Source of the DNA: an uncultured Atopobium sp.
GTDB taxonomy: Bacteria > Actinomycetota > Coriobacteriia > Coriobacteriales > Atopobiaceae
Direction of reading: 5' to 3'
Assembly: GCA_947090525.1 (NCBI GenBank)
Contig: CAMUON010000001.1
Location: 1-64,000 of the forward strand
DNA: 64,000 nucleotides
Below are positions 24,748 to 33,645 of this stretch, in pieces. The first letter of the stretch is position 1. Every line of letters begins with the position of its first letter. Made by a program: the position numbers and the translations under genes. The notes beneath the pieces are model-generated. The model saw nothing but the letters and a program-made list of their open reading frames with translations, was not told the origin of the DNA and did not search any database.

Positions 24748-25176
24748 ATGGATGTCGTTTATTTTTCTTCTAAATCGGAGAATACCAAGCGTTTTGTGCA
24801 AAAACTGCAGGTATACGCGACGCGAATTCCTATTGAAGACGATCCGCACGCTCCTATACAAGTCGAGCGTCCCTATATATTGATTTGCCCCACCTATTCG
24901 GGCGGCGACAAAACGCGCGCGGGCAAAGTGATAGCTACAGGCGCGGTACCTGCGCAAGTCATCCATTTTTTGAATGACGTGCACAACCGCTCGCTCTGCC
25001 GCGGAGTGATAGCTACGGGCAACACCAACTTTGGCGATAGCTATGCCATAGCGGGGCCCATTCTTTCGCACAAATTGGGCGTACCCTTGCTCTATCAGTT
25101 TGAGCTTTCCGGCACTGCAAAAGACGTGTCATGCGTGCAAAAGCTTATCGAAAGCGAGCTTTCTCTGGGAAAGTAG
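24748..25176 (+). CDS. nrdI: NrdI flavodoxin-like activator of ribonucleotide reductase
   Basis: 142 residues from the ATG at 24748, one base after the nrdF stop. Flavodoxin-like start MDVVYFSSKSENTKRFV and the NrdI hallmarks LICPTYSGG and GVIATGNTNFGDSYAIAGP. NrdI reduces oxygen to superoxide for R2 activation; in class Ie it is required for hydroxylation of the radical tyrosine to DOPA. Gene order F-I-E differs from the frequent H-I-E-F, and there is no nrdH here. Confidence 0.95.
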   Translation: MDVVYFSSKSENTKRFVQKLQVYATRIPIEDDPHAPIQVERPYILICPTYSGGDKTRAGKVIATGAVPAQVIHFLNDVHNRSLCRGVIATGNTNFGDSYAIAGPILSHKLGVPLLYQFELSGTAKDVSCVQKLIESELSLGK

Positions 25177-25283
25177 CAAAAGCTAGACGCGGTTTTCGTG
25201 CTTTTGCGCTGAACACGGCCGCGCGTCAATTTCTGCGAACACTACATCACTTGTTATACCAACCTCAACCGAATGGAATATGT

Positions 25284-27593
25284 ATGTCAAACGATTCTAC
25301 CAACTCATATATTTCGCTTAATGCACTTGCGCAGTTCAAGGATGCCGAGGGCAAGTACCACTTTGACGTGGACAAACAGGCGGCGAAAACCTATGTCGAT
25401 CAAGAAATCGCGCCCAAGTGCATGAAGTTTTCCTCGATAGAAGAGCGCCTGAACTATCTCGTCGCGCACAAGTACTACGATCCTGCGACGCTTGCCATGT
25501 ATCGCGCAGAGGATGTTGAAGCGCTGTTTCGAGAGGCATATGCCTTTCACTTTGAATTTATGGGACTTATGGGTGCTATGAAGTTTTATGCAAGTTATGC
25601 GCTTCGCAGCGACGATAGGGCGCATTACCTGGAGAATTTTGAGGACAGAGCGGTCATGTGTGCGCTCTTTTTGGCCAAGGGCGATTATGCGCTTGCACGC
25701 GCACTTACCCTCGATATCTTGCACAATCGTTTTCAGCCGGCGACGCCTACCTTCCTAAACGCAGGAAAGCTTCGCCGTGGAGAGTATATCTCCTGCTATT
25801 TGCTGCGTATCGAAGACAATATGGAGTCGATCGCGCGTGGGATCAGTACGAGCCTACAGCTTTCCAAGCGCGGCGGTGGCGTGGCGCTATGCCTTACCAA
25901 TCTGCGTGAAACATCTGCACCGATCAAAGGCTTTGCTCACCAGGCGTCTGGCGTTGTGCCGGTAATGAAGCTTCTCGAAGATAGTTTTTCCTACGCCAAT
26001 CAGTTGGGGCAGCGCCAAGGGGCAGGGGCTGTATATTTGCACGCGCACCACAAGGACATCATGCGCTTTTTGGACACGAAGCGCGAGAATGCCGATGAAA
26101 AGGTGCGTATCAAGTCGCTTTCGCTTGGCGTCGTGATCCCGGATATTACCTTCAAACTTGCACAGGAAAATAAGGACATGGCGCTCTTTTCGCCCTATGA
26201 TATCGAGCGCGAGTATCACAAGCCCATGAGCGACATCTCGATCACCGAGGAATACGAGCGCTTGCTCAACAATCCGCGCATCAAAAAAGACTACATCTCC
26301 GCGCGTAAATTCTTCCAGGTCATCGCTGAGCTGCAGTTTGAATCGGGCTATCCCTATCTGATGTTTGAAGACACGGTCAACAACGCCTCTGCTCACAAGG
26401 CTGAAGGGCGCATCGTGATGTCGAACCTTTGCTCGGAGATTGCGCAGGTACAGACCCCAAGCACACTGGCTTCCGATCTCAGCTATGAGCAGCTGGGCAT
26501 GGATGTGTGTTGCAATCTGGGTTCTATCAATATTGCGCGTGCCATGGATGAGGCGCCTAAGTTTCCCCAGCTCATTGAGCATGCGATTTATGCGCTCGAC
26601 CGGGTGTCCCGCGCGAGTGATCTTGCGTGTGCGCCTTCTGTCCAAAAAGGCAATGCACACAATCACGCGCTTGGCTTGGGAGCGATGAACTTGCACGGAT
26701 TTTTGGCAACGCGCCACATTGCATACGCCTCGCCAGAAGCTGTGGACTTTACCGATATGTTTTTCTACGCGCTCAGCTATCATGCATTTCGCGCATCGTG
26801 TGTGCTCGCCCAAAGGTACGGAGCGTTTGAAGGCTTTGCGGCTTCTTCTTTTGCTGATGGTTCGTATTTCAAAAAGTATACGGATCACGATGTTTTGCCT
26901 GCTACAAAGACTGTTGCTGCGCTTCTTGCGCGCGAAGGGCTTGCACTTCCCACGCGCGAGGATTGGAAGCAACTCGTACAGGATATTCAGCAGTATGGCC
27001 TTGCAAATTCGCAGCTCATGGCGGTAGCACCCACGGGATCCATCAGCTATCTCTCGATGTGCACGCCGAGCTTGCAGCCGGTTGTTTCTGCGATCGAAAC
27101 GCGCAAAGAAGGTGCGGTGGGAAGGGTGTATGTGCCTGCGTATCAGCTTTCCGAAGACACTATGAGCTATTACCAAGACGGCGCTTACGAAGTGGGATAT
27201 AAAGCAATTATTGATATTGTTGCCGCAGCGCAAAAGCACGTAGATCAGGCTATTTCGCTTACACTTTTTATGACCTCTGATGCAACGACGCGTGATTTGA
27301 ACAAGGCGTATATCTATGCGTTCAAAAACAAGATAAAAACCATCTACTACGTGCGCATTCGTCAAGACGTGCTCGAGGGAAGCGAGCATATCGATGAGCG
27401 CGACATGAATTTTTCCCACGCGGCTGCGGACGCAAGCGCGCCTGGCGCTTCTAAGCTAAGCAAAGGCGCGGACGTAGACGCAAGCGCGGACGCAAGTGCA
27501 GATGTAGACGTAAGCGCAGAAAAGTCTTCGCGCAAGCGTCCGAAAAACTTTGTGTGCACGGGGGCTAGCGACTGCGAAGCGTGCATGCTCTAG
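25284..27593 (+). CDS. nrdE: Ribonucleoside-diphosphate reductase alpha subunit NrdE
   Basis: 769 residues from the ATG at 25284; an upstream in-frame start would overlap nrdI and gives non-conserved sequence. There is no ATP-cone, as in NrdE. Catalytic groups are visible: C171 in ISCYLLR, N381/C383/E385 in NLCSEI, C409/C410 in MDVCCNLGSIN, and the C-terminal redox pair C764-E-A-C767. Before that pair is an unusual roughly 40-residue tether rich in Asp, Ala and Ser with DVDAS/ADASAD repeats. It reduces NDPs to dNDPs together with the class Ie NrdF. Confidence 0.96.
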   Translation: MSNDSTNSYISLNALAQFKDAEGKYHFDVDKQAAKTYVDQEIAPKCMKFSSIEERLNYLVAHKYYDPATLAMYRAEDVEALFREAYAFHFEFMGLMGAMKFYASYALRSDDRAHYLENFEDRAVMCALFLAKGDYALARALTLDILHNRFQPATPTFLNAGKLRRGEYISCYLLRIEDNMESIARGISTSLQLSKRGGGVALCLTNLRETSAPIKGFAHQASGVVPVMKLLEDSFSYANQLGQRQGAGAVYLHAHHKDIMRFLDTKRENADEKVRIKSLSLGVVIPDITFKLAQENKDMALFSPYDIEREYHKPMSDISITEEYERLLNNPRIKKDYISARKFFQVIAELQFESGYPYLMFEDTVNNASAHKAEGRIVMSNLCSEIAQVQTPSTLASDLSYEQLGMDVCCNLGSINIARAMDEAPKFPQLIEHAIYALDRVSRASDLACAPSVQKGNAHNHALGLGAMNLHGFLATRHIAYASPEAVDFTDMFFYALSYHAFRASCVLAQRYGAFEGFAASSFADGSYFKKYTDHDVLPATKTVAALLAREGLALPTREDWKQLVQDIQQYGLANSQLMAVAPTGSISYLSMCTPSLQPVVSAIETRKEGAVGRVYVPAYQLSEDTMSYYQDGAYEVGYKAIIDIVAAAQKHVDQAISLTLFMTSDATTRDLNKAYIYAFKNKIKTIYYVRIRQDVLEGSEHIDERDMNFSHAAADASAPGASKLSKGADVDASADASADVDVSAEKSSRKRPKNFVCTGASDCEACML

Positions 27594-27705
27594 GGCATCT
27601 GCATTGTAGCGCTTGATATGGCAAAGTCGTGTTACACTGGTTTCAGCAGGTTTATGTGGGTTTTCGCTTGATGCGCCCCCGCCCCTCTCGTTCTTAGGAG
27701 ATGCT

Positions 27706-28155
27706 ATGTCACTCGGTGCTTTGTTGTCACAAGACTCTATTCAGCTGCGCGACGCGTGCCAGGACTGGGAGGAGGCCGTCTTCTACGCCTGCAAACCGCT
27801 CGAGGACGGCGGCTTTGTGAGCAGCGATTATGCAAAAAATATTATCAAAAACACTCACGAGCTCGGTCCGTACTTCGTGCTCGCTTCTGATCTTGCGCTT
27901 TTGCATGCCCGTCCCGAGCAGGGCGTTATCGAGACTCAGCTCGCAATTACGGTGATTAGGCAAGGCGTTGTCTTCAAAGAAGGAGACGAGCCGGTGCGCG
28001 TGCTCGTAGCACTTGCCTCCAAGGATCCCATTCGTCATATCGAGATTATGCGCTCGCTTGCAGGAGCTTTTACCGATGCTTCTGCGGTGCAAGCGCTTGC
28101 CGAAGCAACTTCTTCGCAAGAGATTTATGACAAGTTCATGAGCGTTAGCTCGTAA
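27706..28155 (+). CDS. PTS EIIA component (fructose/ascorbate type)
   Basis: 149 residues from the ATG at 27706 (TTAGGAGAT site). PTS_EIIA type-2 domain with the phospho-histidine in ALLHARPEQGV (H67). It takes phosphate from HPr. An EIIB gene lies 174 bases downstream and split transketolase genes follow, the combination seen in ascorbate/pentitol PTS loci, but no EIIC permease is present. It may serve a distant permease or a regulatory role. Confidence 0.9.
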   Translation: MSLGALLSQDSIQLRDACQDWEEAVFYACKPLEDGGFVSSDYAKNIIKNTHELGPYFVLASDLALLHARPEQGVIETQLAITVIRQGVVFKEGDEPVRVLVALASKDPIRHIEIMRSLAGAFTDASAVQALAEATSSQEIYDKFMSVSS

Positions 28156-28329
28156 GCGCAAGTTCCATCGCATATGTTTGATAACAAGCGTACACTCAAG
28201 CTAATGCCCCACATGCGGCATGTTCTGCGCGTGCGCTTGTTTCTCGTATAAAAGTTTTAACAAATGCGCGCGCCTGCGCCCGCACTAAAGCTATACCGTG
28301 TAAGGTCCGCACACGAGTAAGGAGACGCT

Positions 28330-28611
28330 ATGAGTGTCCACAAAATTGTATGTTTGTGTGGTGCCGGTTTGGGATCAAGTATCATTATGCATATGAATGC
28401 AGAAGAGGCAGTAAAGCAGCTTGGTCACCCAGAAATTCTCATCGATCACGGTACAGTAGCTGCTGCTCAAGCAGATGCTGCTGATCTATTTGTTGTGGGA
28501 CGGGCGCTTGTACACGAAATTCACGGTGTTCCTCAGGATAGGATTGTTGTGCTCGAGAATATGTTGGACAAAGAAGAAATTGAGCAAAAACTTGCTCGAG
28601 CTATTCAATAG
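28330..28611 (+). CDS. PTS EIIB component (ascorbate/lactose-type IIB)
   Basis: 93 residues starting MSVHKIVCLCGAGLGSSI, the P-loop of the SgaB/UlaB-like IIB family with the phosphorylated cysteine C10 before G-A-G-L-G-S-S. Separate ribosome site AAGGAG. It receives phosphate from the upstream EIIA and would pass it to sugar via EIIC, which is missing locally. Forty-six bases separate it from the transketolase N-terminal subunit. Confidence 0.9.
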   Translation: MSVHKIVCLCGAGLGSSIIMHMNAEEAVKQLGHPEILIDHGTVAAAQADAADLFVVGRALVHEIHGVPQDRIVVLENMLDKEEIEQKLARAIQ

Positions 28612-28657
28612 GCAATGCTGCAATAGGCAATAATGGCACGAAGCTAAGGAGAGTTTT

Positions 28658-29623
28658 GTGGAGGATCGCAACTACAAGAAACTAGAGCTCATGGCTCTAA
28701 AAATTCGCCGCGATGTGGTGAGTATGCTCTATCACAGAGGGTATGGCCATATTGGAGGGTCGCTTTCGCTCGTTGAGGCATATACTCTGCTCTACGGCAA
28801 ACACGCGCACGTGCGCCCGCAGGATCCTTTGTGGAAGGACCGCGACCGCATTGTCTTGTCCAAAGGACATGCTGGTCCTGTCATGTACTCTACGCTTGCG
28901 GAGTGCGGCTTTTTCCCCAAGGAATGGCTGTTTACGCTGAATGATGGCGGGACGCGCCTGCCGTCTCACACCGATCGCCTCAAAACTCCTGGTGTGGATG
29001 CAACCACCGGCTCGCTTGGTCAAGGCACCTCTGAAGCCGTCGGCATCGCCTGCGCTCTCAAGAAACTTGGAAGCTCATCTCACGTCTTTTTGTTTGTGGG
29101 AGATGGCGAGCTCAATGAGGGCCAGTGCTGGGAAGCGTTCCAGTTCCTCGCGGCGCATCGCATGGACAATGTTATTGTATTTATCGATGACAACAAAAAG
29201 CAGCTTGATGGCTGGACACGCGACGTGTTGTATCCCTTTGACTATGCAGAAAAAATGAAAGCCTTTGGTTTTTATACACAAAAAGTGAATGGCCAAGATC
29301 TGCGTGCTTTGGATACCGCAATTACGAATGCCTGTGCGCACACAACGAGTGCGAACTGCATCGTTCTCGATACCGTAAAGGGCGCAGGGGTTCGTTACTT
29401 TGAAGAAGCAGAAGGCAATCACTCCATGAAGTGGGGCTCTGACGAGATCGTCGAGGCAACGAAGGCCGCGCTTGTCGAGCTTGACCAAAAGATTTCCGCG
29501 CTGGCCTATGAACTCAATGGCGCAAGTGCAAGCTGCCCCTGCTCTGACGAGGGCGAAACCTCAGCTTTTGCGGTGACTGCACTTATCGAAAAAGAATCTG
29601 CTCAAGAAAGGAGCGATGCCTAA
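28658..29623 (+). CDS. Transketolase, N-terminal (TPP-binding) subunit
   Basis: 321 residues from a GTG at 28658 (TAAGGAGAG site). TPP-binding motif GDGELNEGQCWEAF to FIDDN, and the early His residues in YGHIGGSLS and SKGHAGP expected of transketolase. It is a split enzyme: the C-terminal half is the next gene, whose start overlaps this stop by one base (TAATG). It transfers two-carbon units in the non-oxidative pentose phosphate pathway. The C-terminal 40 residues (ASASCPCSDEGETS) are an unusual extension. Confidence 0.95.
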   Translation: MEDRNYKKLELMALKIRRDVVSMLYHRGYGHIGGSLSLVEAYTLLYGKHAHVRPQDPLWKDRDRIVLSKGHAGPVMYSTLAECGFFPKEWLFTLNDGGTRLPSHTDRLKTPGVDATTGSLGQGTSEAVGIACALKKLGSSSHVFLFVGDGELNEGQCWEAFQFLAAHRMDNVIVFIDDNKKQLDGWTRDVLYPFDYAEKMKAFGFYTQKVNGQDLRALDTAITNACAHTTSANCIVLDTVKGAGVRYFEEAEGNHSMKWGSDEIVEATKAALVELDQKISALAYELNGASASCPCSDEGETSAFAVTALIEKESAQERSDA

Positions 29624-30585
29624 TGTATAGCCTCTCTCACAACTTGGGCGAAAGTGGTGCTCCCTACCGCGATGCGTTTAACAATACACTTGCCGAGCTC
29701 ATGGATGCTTCAGACAAGATTGTTGTCCTCGAAGCCGACTTGGGCGGCGCTTCCGGCACGCTTAAGCTGCAAAAAGCTCATCCCGATCAATATATCGAAG
29801 TGGGTATTTCCGAGCAAAATATGATGGGTATGGCAGCGGGTATGAGCCAAGAGGGTTTTGTACCGTTTTGCCACACCTTTGCCCCCTTTGCCACGAGGCG
29901 CTGCTTTGACCAGGTGTTTTTGTCGGGCGGATACGCCCACAACACCATCAACATCTGGGGCTCAGATCCTGGATTTACGGTTGCGGCAAACGGCGGCACG
30001 CACACTTCGTGGGAAGACGTGGCGCTTATGCGCATGATTCCGCATTCGGTGATCTGCGACGCTGCTGATCCGGTGCAGCTTGCGTGGATCGTCCGTGAAT
30101 TTGCGAAGACTCCTGGCGTGCATTATGTACGTTCGGGCCGCAAAGCGTCATTTAAGATTTACGAAGAAGGCTCGAGCTTTGAAATGGGCCGCGGCAATGT
30201 GTTGGCTGCGGGCTCAGATGTGCTCATCATTTCTGCTGGTCAGCTGCTAAAAGACGCGTTTTGTGCGCGCGATATGCTTGCCAAAAAGGGTATTTCTGCC
30301 GAGATCATCGATATGTTTTGCATCAAGCCTCTGGACAAGGAGCTTGTGCTTAAGGAAGTAGCGGGCAAGCGCGCGCTCGTGAGCTTTGAGAATCACAGTA
30401 TCTATGGAGGCCTGGGTTCTGCAATTGCCGAGACGCTCGCGGAAGCTGGAGTAGCGATTCCGTTTGCACGCATAGGCGTTGATGAAGAATTTGGCCAGGT
30501 AGGCACTGCCGATTGGTTGCAACAAGCCTTTGGTCTCACCGCTTCTGATGTGGTGAATAAGGTCGAGGAGTTGCTTAAGCGCTAA
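29623..30585 (+). CDS. Transketolase, C-terminal (pyrimidine and C-domain) subunit
   Basis: 320 residues. Transket_pyr domain with EVGISEQNMMGMAAG (the Glu that activates TPP) and TFAPFATRRCFDQVFLSG. The Transketolase_C domain follows with LVSFENHSIYGGLGSAIAE. Forms an α2β2 complex with the upstream gene product, as in other anaerobes with split transketolases. Its position behind EIIA/EIIB suggests it processes the pentose phosphate produced from a PTS sugar. Confidence 0.95.
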   Translation: MYSLSHNLGESGAPYRDAFNNTLAELMDASDKIVVLEADLGGASGTLKLQKAHPDQYIEVGISEQNMMGMAAGMSQEGFVPFCHTFAPFATRRCFDQVFLSGGYAHNTINIWGSDPGFTVAANGGTHTSWEDVALMRMIPHSVICDAADPVQLAWIVREFAKTPGVHYVRSGRKASFKIYEEGSSFEMGRGNVLAAGSDVLIISAGQLLKDAFCARDMLAKKGISAEIIDMFCIKPLDKELVLKEVAGKRALVSFENHSIYGGLGSAIAETLAEAGVAIPFARIGVDEEFGQVGTADWLQQAFGLTASDVVNKVEELLKR

Positions 30586-30619
30586 GAATTTGCGTGAAGC
30601 ATTTTCAGTCGTGCACGTG

Positions 30620-30663
30620 CACGGGCTTTGTGGCTGCGTATATACGCAGTTGCAGAGCCCGTG
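30620..30663. terminator. Long stem-loop between convergent transketolase and lemA genes
   Basis: CACGGGCT (30620-30627) pairs with AGCCCGTG (30656-30663), and inside lies the perfect 16-base palindrome CTGCGTATATACGCAG (30634-30649). There is no T-run on the plus strand. It lies between two convergent stops, so a bidirectional transcription barrier is the simplest reading. Confidence 0.5.
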
Positions 30664-30675
30664 TTTGCATTAGGG

Positions 30676-31251
30676 CTAAAACGAAACTTTGGGAGCCTTC
30701 GCGTCATCGGGAGACGAAAGCTCAAAGCCTTTCTTTTTGGCGAATTTATCTCCACACAAACCCGCTATCACAACGCCGGGGAAGGTGGTAACCGCATTGT
30801 TGAAACTGAGCACGCAATCGTTAAAACTCATGCGTGCGTAGGAAATTTTGTCCTCGGTATCGCGCAGGTCACTTTGGAGCGCCTGGAAATTCGCGTTTGC
30901 TTTGAGCTCGGGATAGCGTTCGCTCACGGCAAAAAGGCGCCCAATTGTTTGGCTCAGCACATCGTCTGCCTGCATTTTTTCTTCTGGAGTCGAAGCTTTT
31001 GTAAGGGAGGCGCGCGCAGCGATAACGTTTTCAAGCGTCGTTTTTTCGTGCGCGGCATAGCCTTTAACCGTCTCAACGAGATTGGGGATGAGGTCGCTTC
31101 TCCGCGCGAGCTGCGTGGATATGGTTTGCCATGCGGTGTCGCAGCGATTCGCTTTGGCAACGATGCCATTGTAGAGTGCGATGAGGTATCCGAGTACGGC
31201 AACTACCAGGACAAATATTACAAGTGCAGAAACGGGGAACGCACCAGTCAT
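30676..31251 (-). CDS. LemA family protein
   Basis: 191 residues from the ATG at 31251 (CAAGGAGGA site); the longer frame upstream has no ribosome site. One N-terminal membrane span (ALVIFVLVVAVLGYLIALYN) is followed by the LemA signature VAKANRCDTAWQTISTQLAR and RSDLIPNLVETVKGYAAHE, then a four-helix soluble domain ending in FNNAVTTFPG. Role unknown; often linked to membrane stress and metalloproteases. Confidence 0.93.
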   Translation of the reverse strand: MTGAFPVSALVIFVLVVAVLGYLIALYNGIVAKANRCDTAWQTISTQLARRSDLIPNLVETVKGYAAHEKTTLENVIAARASLTKASTPEEKMQADDVLSQTIGRLFAVSERYPELKANANFQALQSDLRDTEDKISYARMSFNDCVLSFNNAVTTFPGVVIAGLCGDKFAKKKGFELSSPDDAKAPKVSF

Positions 31252-31382
31252 GGGTCCTCCTTGGGTGTGAGATACGTCTGCTCTTTTGAGCTTGATTGGG
31301 TTAAGTATAGCAAAATTGCCGCGCCATTTATGAACGCGGGCACGTGGGAATGTCGGGATGATTGAGTGAAAATTAAAAAACA

Positions 31383-31473
31383 TGGCGGAGGGGGAGGGAT
31401 TCGAACCCTCGGAACGAGGTCATCGCTCAACGGTTTTCAAGACCGCCGCATTCGACCACTCTGCCACCCCTCC
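31383..31473 (-). tRNA. tRNA-Ser (anticodon TGA)
   Basis: A 91-base class II tRNA. The acceptor GGAGGGG pairs with CCCCTCC, the anticodon loop CTTGAAA gives TGA, there is a long variable arm, the T-loop is GGTTCGAATCC, and CCA is encoded. Confidence 0.97.
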
Positions 31474-31745
31474 GGGCACAGATGCGCGTGAGCTGCGCGC
31501 GAAAGCTTTTTTAGTTTACAACATTTGTGTACAAAGCGGTAGTGAAACTTTGCTACCCTGGCAATTCGTGTAAAATTTGAGGATACCCAGCGGCAACAAC
31601 AAGCCGCAACATTCGAAAAATTAGCAGCGGCAATGCGTGGCGGCGATATGCAGCGTCAGCAACTCAGCGACAACAGCGCCGCTGCAAGAAGTATGAACTG
31701 TCAGCGCCAGCAAGCGCTATCAACTAAGCATAGGAACGAGGACGC

Positions 31746-32324
31746 ATGGACACACAGGAAGAAGCACTCAATCAAGCGCATACCCCAGCCCCAGCTCCAA
31801 CTCCAGGCTCAGCCCCAACTCCCGTTTTAGCGCACGCCCTCGCTTCAGCGGCTACAGCTGAATCTCGCGCGGCATACTTTATGCGCGAAGCGCTAAAAGA
31901 AGCCCACGCAGCTGCTCTAGCTGGTGAAGTTCCCATTGGAGCTGTGGTGGTGTACGACGAAGACATTATTGCCCGCGCTCATAATAGACGCGAAACGGAC
32001 GCTGATCCTGCAGCTCATGCAGAGTTTTTGGCTATTGAGGAGGCCGCGCACAAGCTCGGGCGCTGGCGCTTAACGGGCTGCCAAGTATTTGTGACGCTCG
32101 AGCCATGTTTGATGTGCGCGGGCCTTATGCTCAATGCGCGCGTAGATACGTGCAGTTTTGGCGCGTGGGATCCCAAAGCGGGAGCGCTCGGGAGCGTATA
32201 TGATTTGAGCTGCGATCCCAGGCTCAATCACGCATTTGACGTGATACCTGGTATTTTGGCAGATGAATGTGGAGATGAGCTCACGTGTTTTTTCCGCGCA
32301 CGTAGACAACGCGCGCGTGAGTAA
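31746..32324 (+). CDS. tadA: tRNA adenosine(34) deaminase
   Basis: 192 residues. The deaminase core has the zinc and catalytic motif HAE (in PAAHAEFLAIEEA) and PCLMCAG, and the tRNA-specific VPIGAVVV start. It converts A34 to inosine in tRNA-Arg(ACG), whose gene is at 6.1 kb. An N-terminal extension of about 40 residues made of Ala-Pro-Thr repeats (TPAPAPTPGSAPTPV) is not part of the family. The start at 31746 has a GAACGAGGAC site; an internal Met after the extension (MREALKEAH) is possible. Confidence 0.93.
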   Translation: MDTQEEALNQAHTPAPAPTPGSAPTPVLAHALASAATAESRAAYFMREALKEAHAAALAGEVPIGAVVVYDEDIIARAHNRRETDADPAAHAEFLAIEEAAHKLGRWRLTGCQVFVTLEPCLMCAGLMLNARVDTCSFGAWDPKAGALGSVYDLSCDPRLNHAFDVIPGILADECGDELTCFFRARRQRARE

Positions 32325-32443
32325 GTTCGGCTGTGGCTGGCCGTGCCTGGGCGCATCTGCGCGCATGTACACACATGTAAATGCACTTGCCTGCGTGTGC
32401 TCGCATTTAATTCTGCTCAAACACATCCAACATAAACAAAAAT

Positions 32444-33445
32444 TTATATGCGATAGCGCACGGCAAGGGGAAGTGGCCGCTTCGCTGCAACAAGCACGTT
32501 GTTGGCTGTGAGCTGGGGACTCTCTTCCGCCTCCGGAATGAGCCAGACATAGGGAAAGGTTTCCTTCATAAGCGCACACACGTGCCCAAATTCGCCCGTA
32601 TCTTTGTCCGCGAGCGGGTAAATGAGGTTTGCCATGTACACGCCGTGCTCAGAAAGTGCCTGGTAAATGATGCGAGCGCCTTCTTTTTGGGCAAGCGTGA
32701 TGAGTGGGCGCGCACCTCCAAAAGCATCGTTGATGATGCAATCAAACGAGCTAGGAGGCGTTGCAGCTGCCTTGTTTTCTATCGCGTGCGTGCTCGCACC
32801 GGCGCTTTCGATAGCTTTGACTGTGCCTTCGTGAGATTCCTCACACGCTGTGGCAATCTTTCGCACATAGGCTGCTCCATCTGCGCATACGATTTCTGCG
32901 TACGCAGCTTTGCCCGCCTGATCTAGGGTTTTGAGCACATCATTTACAAAAAAATAACGTCGCGCCCACTGGATCACAAAGGGATCAATCTCAACAACCG
33001 TCGTAGCTGTGTGATCAAGATGGGTCCACATCCACTTGGGAAGCGAAAATCCGCCACCCCCAATCACAAGCGCCTTATGCGCAGGCGCACACGCTACCCC
33101 TGCGCCTTTTGTGCCCGTACAAGCAGGCGCATCTACCTGGTCATTTGCCTCATCTATCATCTCGAGCACCTGCGCCATGTATTGGTGATACATACATGCG
33201 AGCTCTTGTCTATGTGAGGGCTCGGTATAGCATACCGATTGAAACTTATTTCCTATATTGAGCAGGCGAATCGGGCGTTTGTCTGCATCCTCGGCATCAA
33301 AGATGATAGCCAGACCAAAACTGCTCCCAAGAAGTATGTGCGCACCGCGCGCCCGCGCGACCAGGTAGACGAGGATCAGAAGAACGCTCGCCCCCAGAGT
33401 GAGCCAGAGCGCAAGCTCAAGAGCAGATGTAAGCATATTGTGCAT
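32444..33445 (-). CDS. Spermidine synthase-like protein with membrane anchor
   Basis: 333 residues; AAGGAG lies upstream. The N-terminal 35 residues contain a hydrophobic span (LALWLTLGASVLLILVYLV). The Rossmann methyltransferase-like domain has KALVIGGGGFSLPKWM and VVEIDPFVIQWARRYF, and later FDCIINDAFGG, as in spermidine synthase-like proteins. A loop of about 35 residues with Cys/Ala/Glu-rich sequence interrupts the domain before FDCIIND. Such anchored homologues are common in bacteria without known polyamine synthesis, so enzymatic function is uncertain. Convergent with tadA. Confidence 0.8.
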   Translation of the reverse strand: MHNMLTSALELALWLTLGASVLLILVYLVARARGAHILLGSSFGLAIIFDAEDADKRPIRLLNIGNKFQSVCYTEPSHRQELACMYHQYMAQVLEMIDEANDQVDAPACTGTKGAGVACAPAHKALVIGGGGFSLPKWMWTHLDHTATTVVEIDPFVIQWARRYFFVNDVLKTLDQAGKAAYAEIVCADGAAYVRKIATACEESHEGTVKAIESAGASTHAIENKAAATPPSSFDCIINDAFGGARPLITLAQKEGARIIYQALSEHGVYMANLIYPLADKDTGEFGHVCALMKETFPYVWLIPEAEESPQLTANNVLVAAKRPLPLAVRYRI

Positions 33446-33490
33446 TCTTAACGAAAACTCCTTGATACTTTGAGGATATCCAAATCTTTA

Positions 33491-33520
33491 TTGTATTTTA
33501 GCAGTTGGCTCAAGTATACT
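33491..33520 (+). promoter_or_regulatory. Candidate promoter of tatA
   Basis: TTGTAT (33491-33496), 18-base spacer, TATACT (33515-33520), about 125 bases before the tatA ATG. Confidence 0.45.
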
Positions 33521-33645
33521 AACGATGCAAGAAGTATGTATTGCGCGCGAATACGCGTCCACAAGCCTTGAGTCTTGCCCACGCTCGCGTTGCATACCAG
33601 ATGCCATACATGCTGCACATTGGCGTATACGTATTGGAGGCAGAG

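Noticed and set aside
25131..25283. Longer NrdE starting inside nrdI
   Set aside because: The extra residues do not resemble NrdE, and the ATG at 25284 gives the normal N-terminus.
30594..31365. Plus-strand open frame across lemA
   Set aside because: It is the complement of the LemA gene, whose reverse-strand product has a clear signature and ribosome site.
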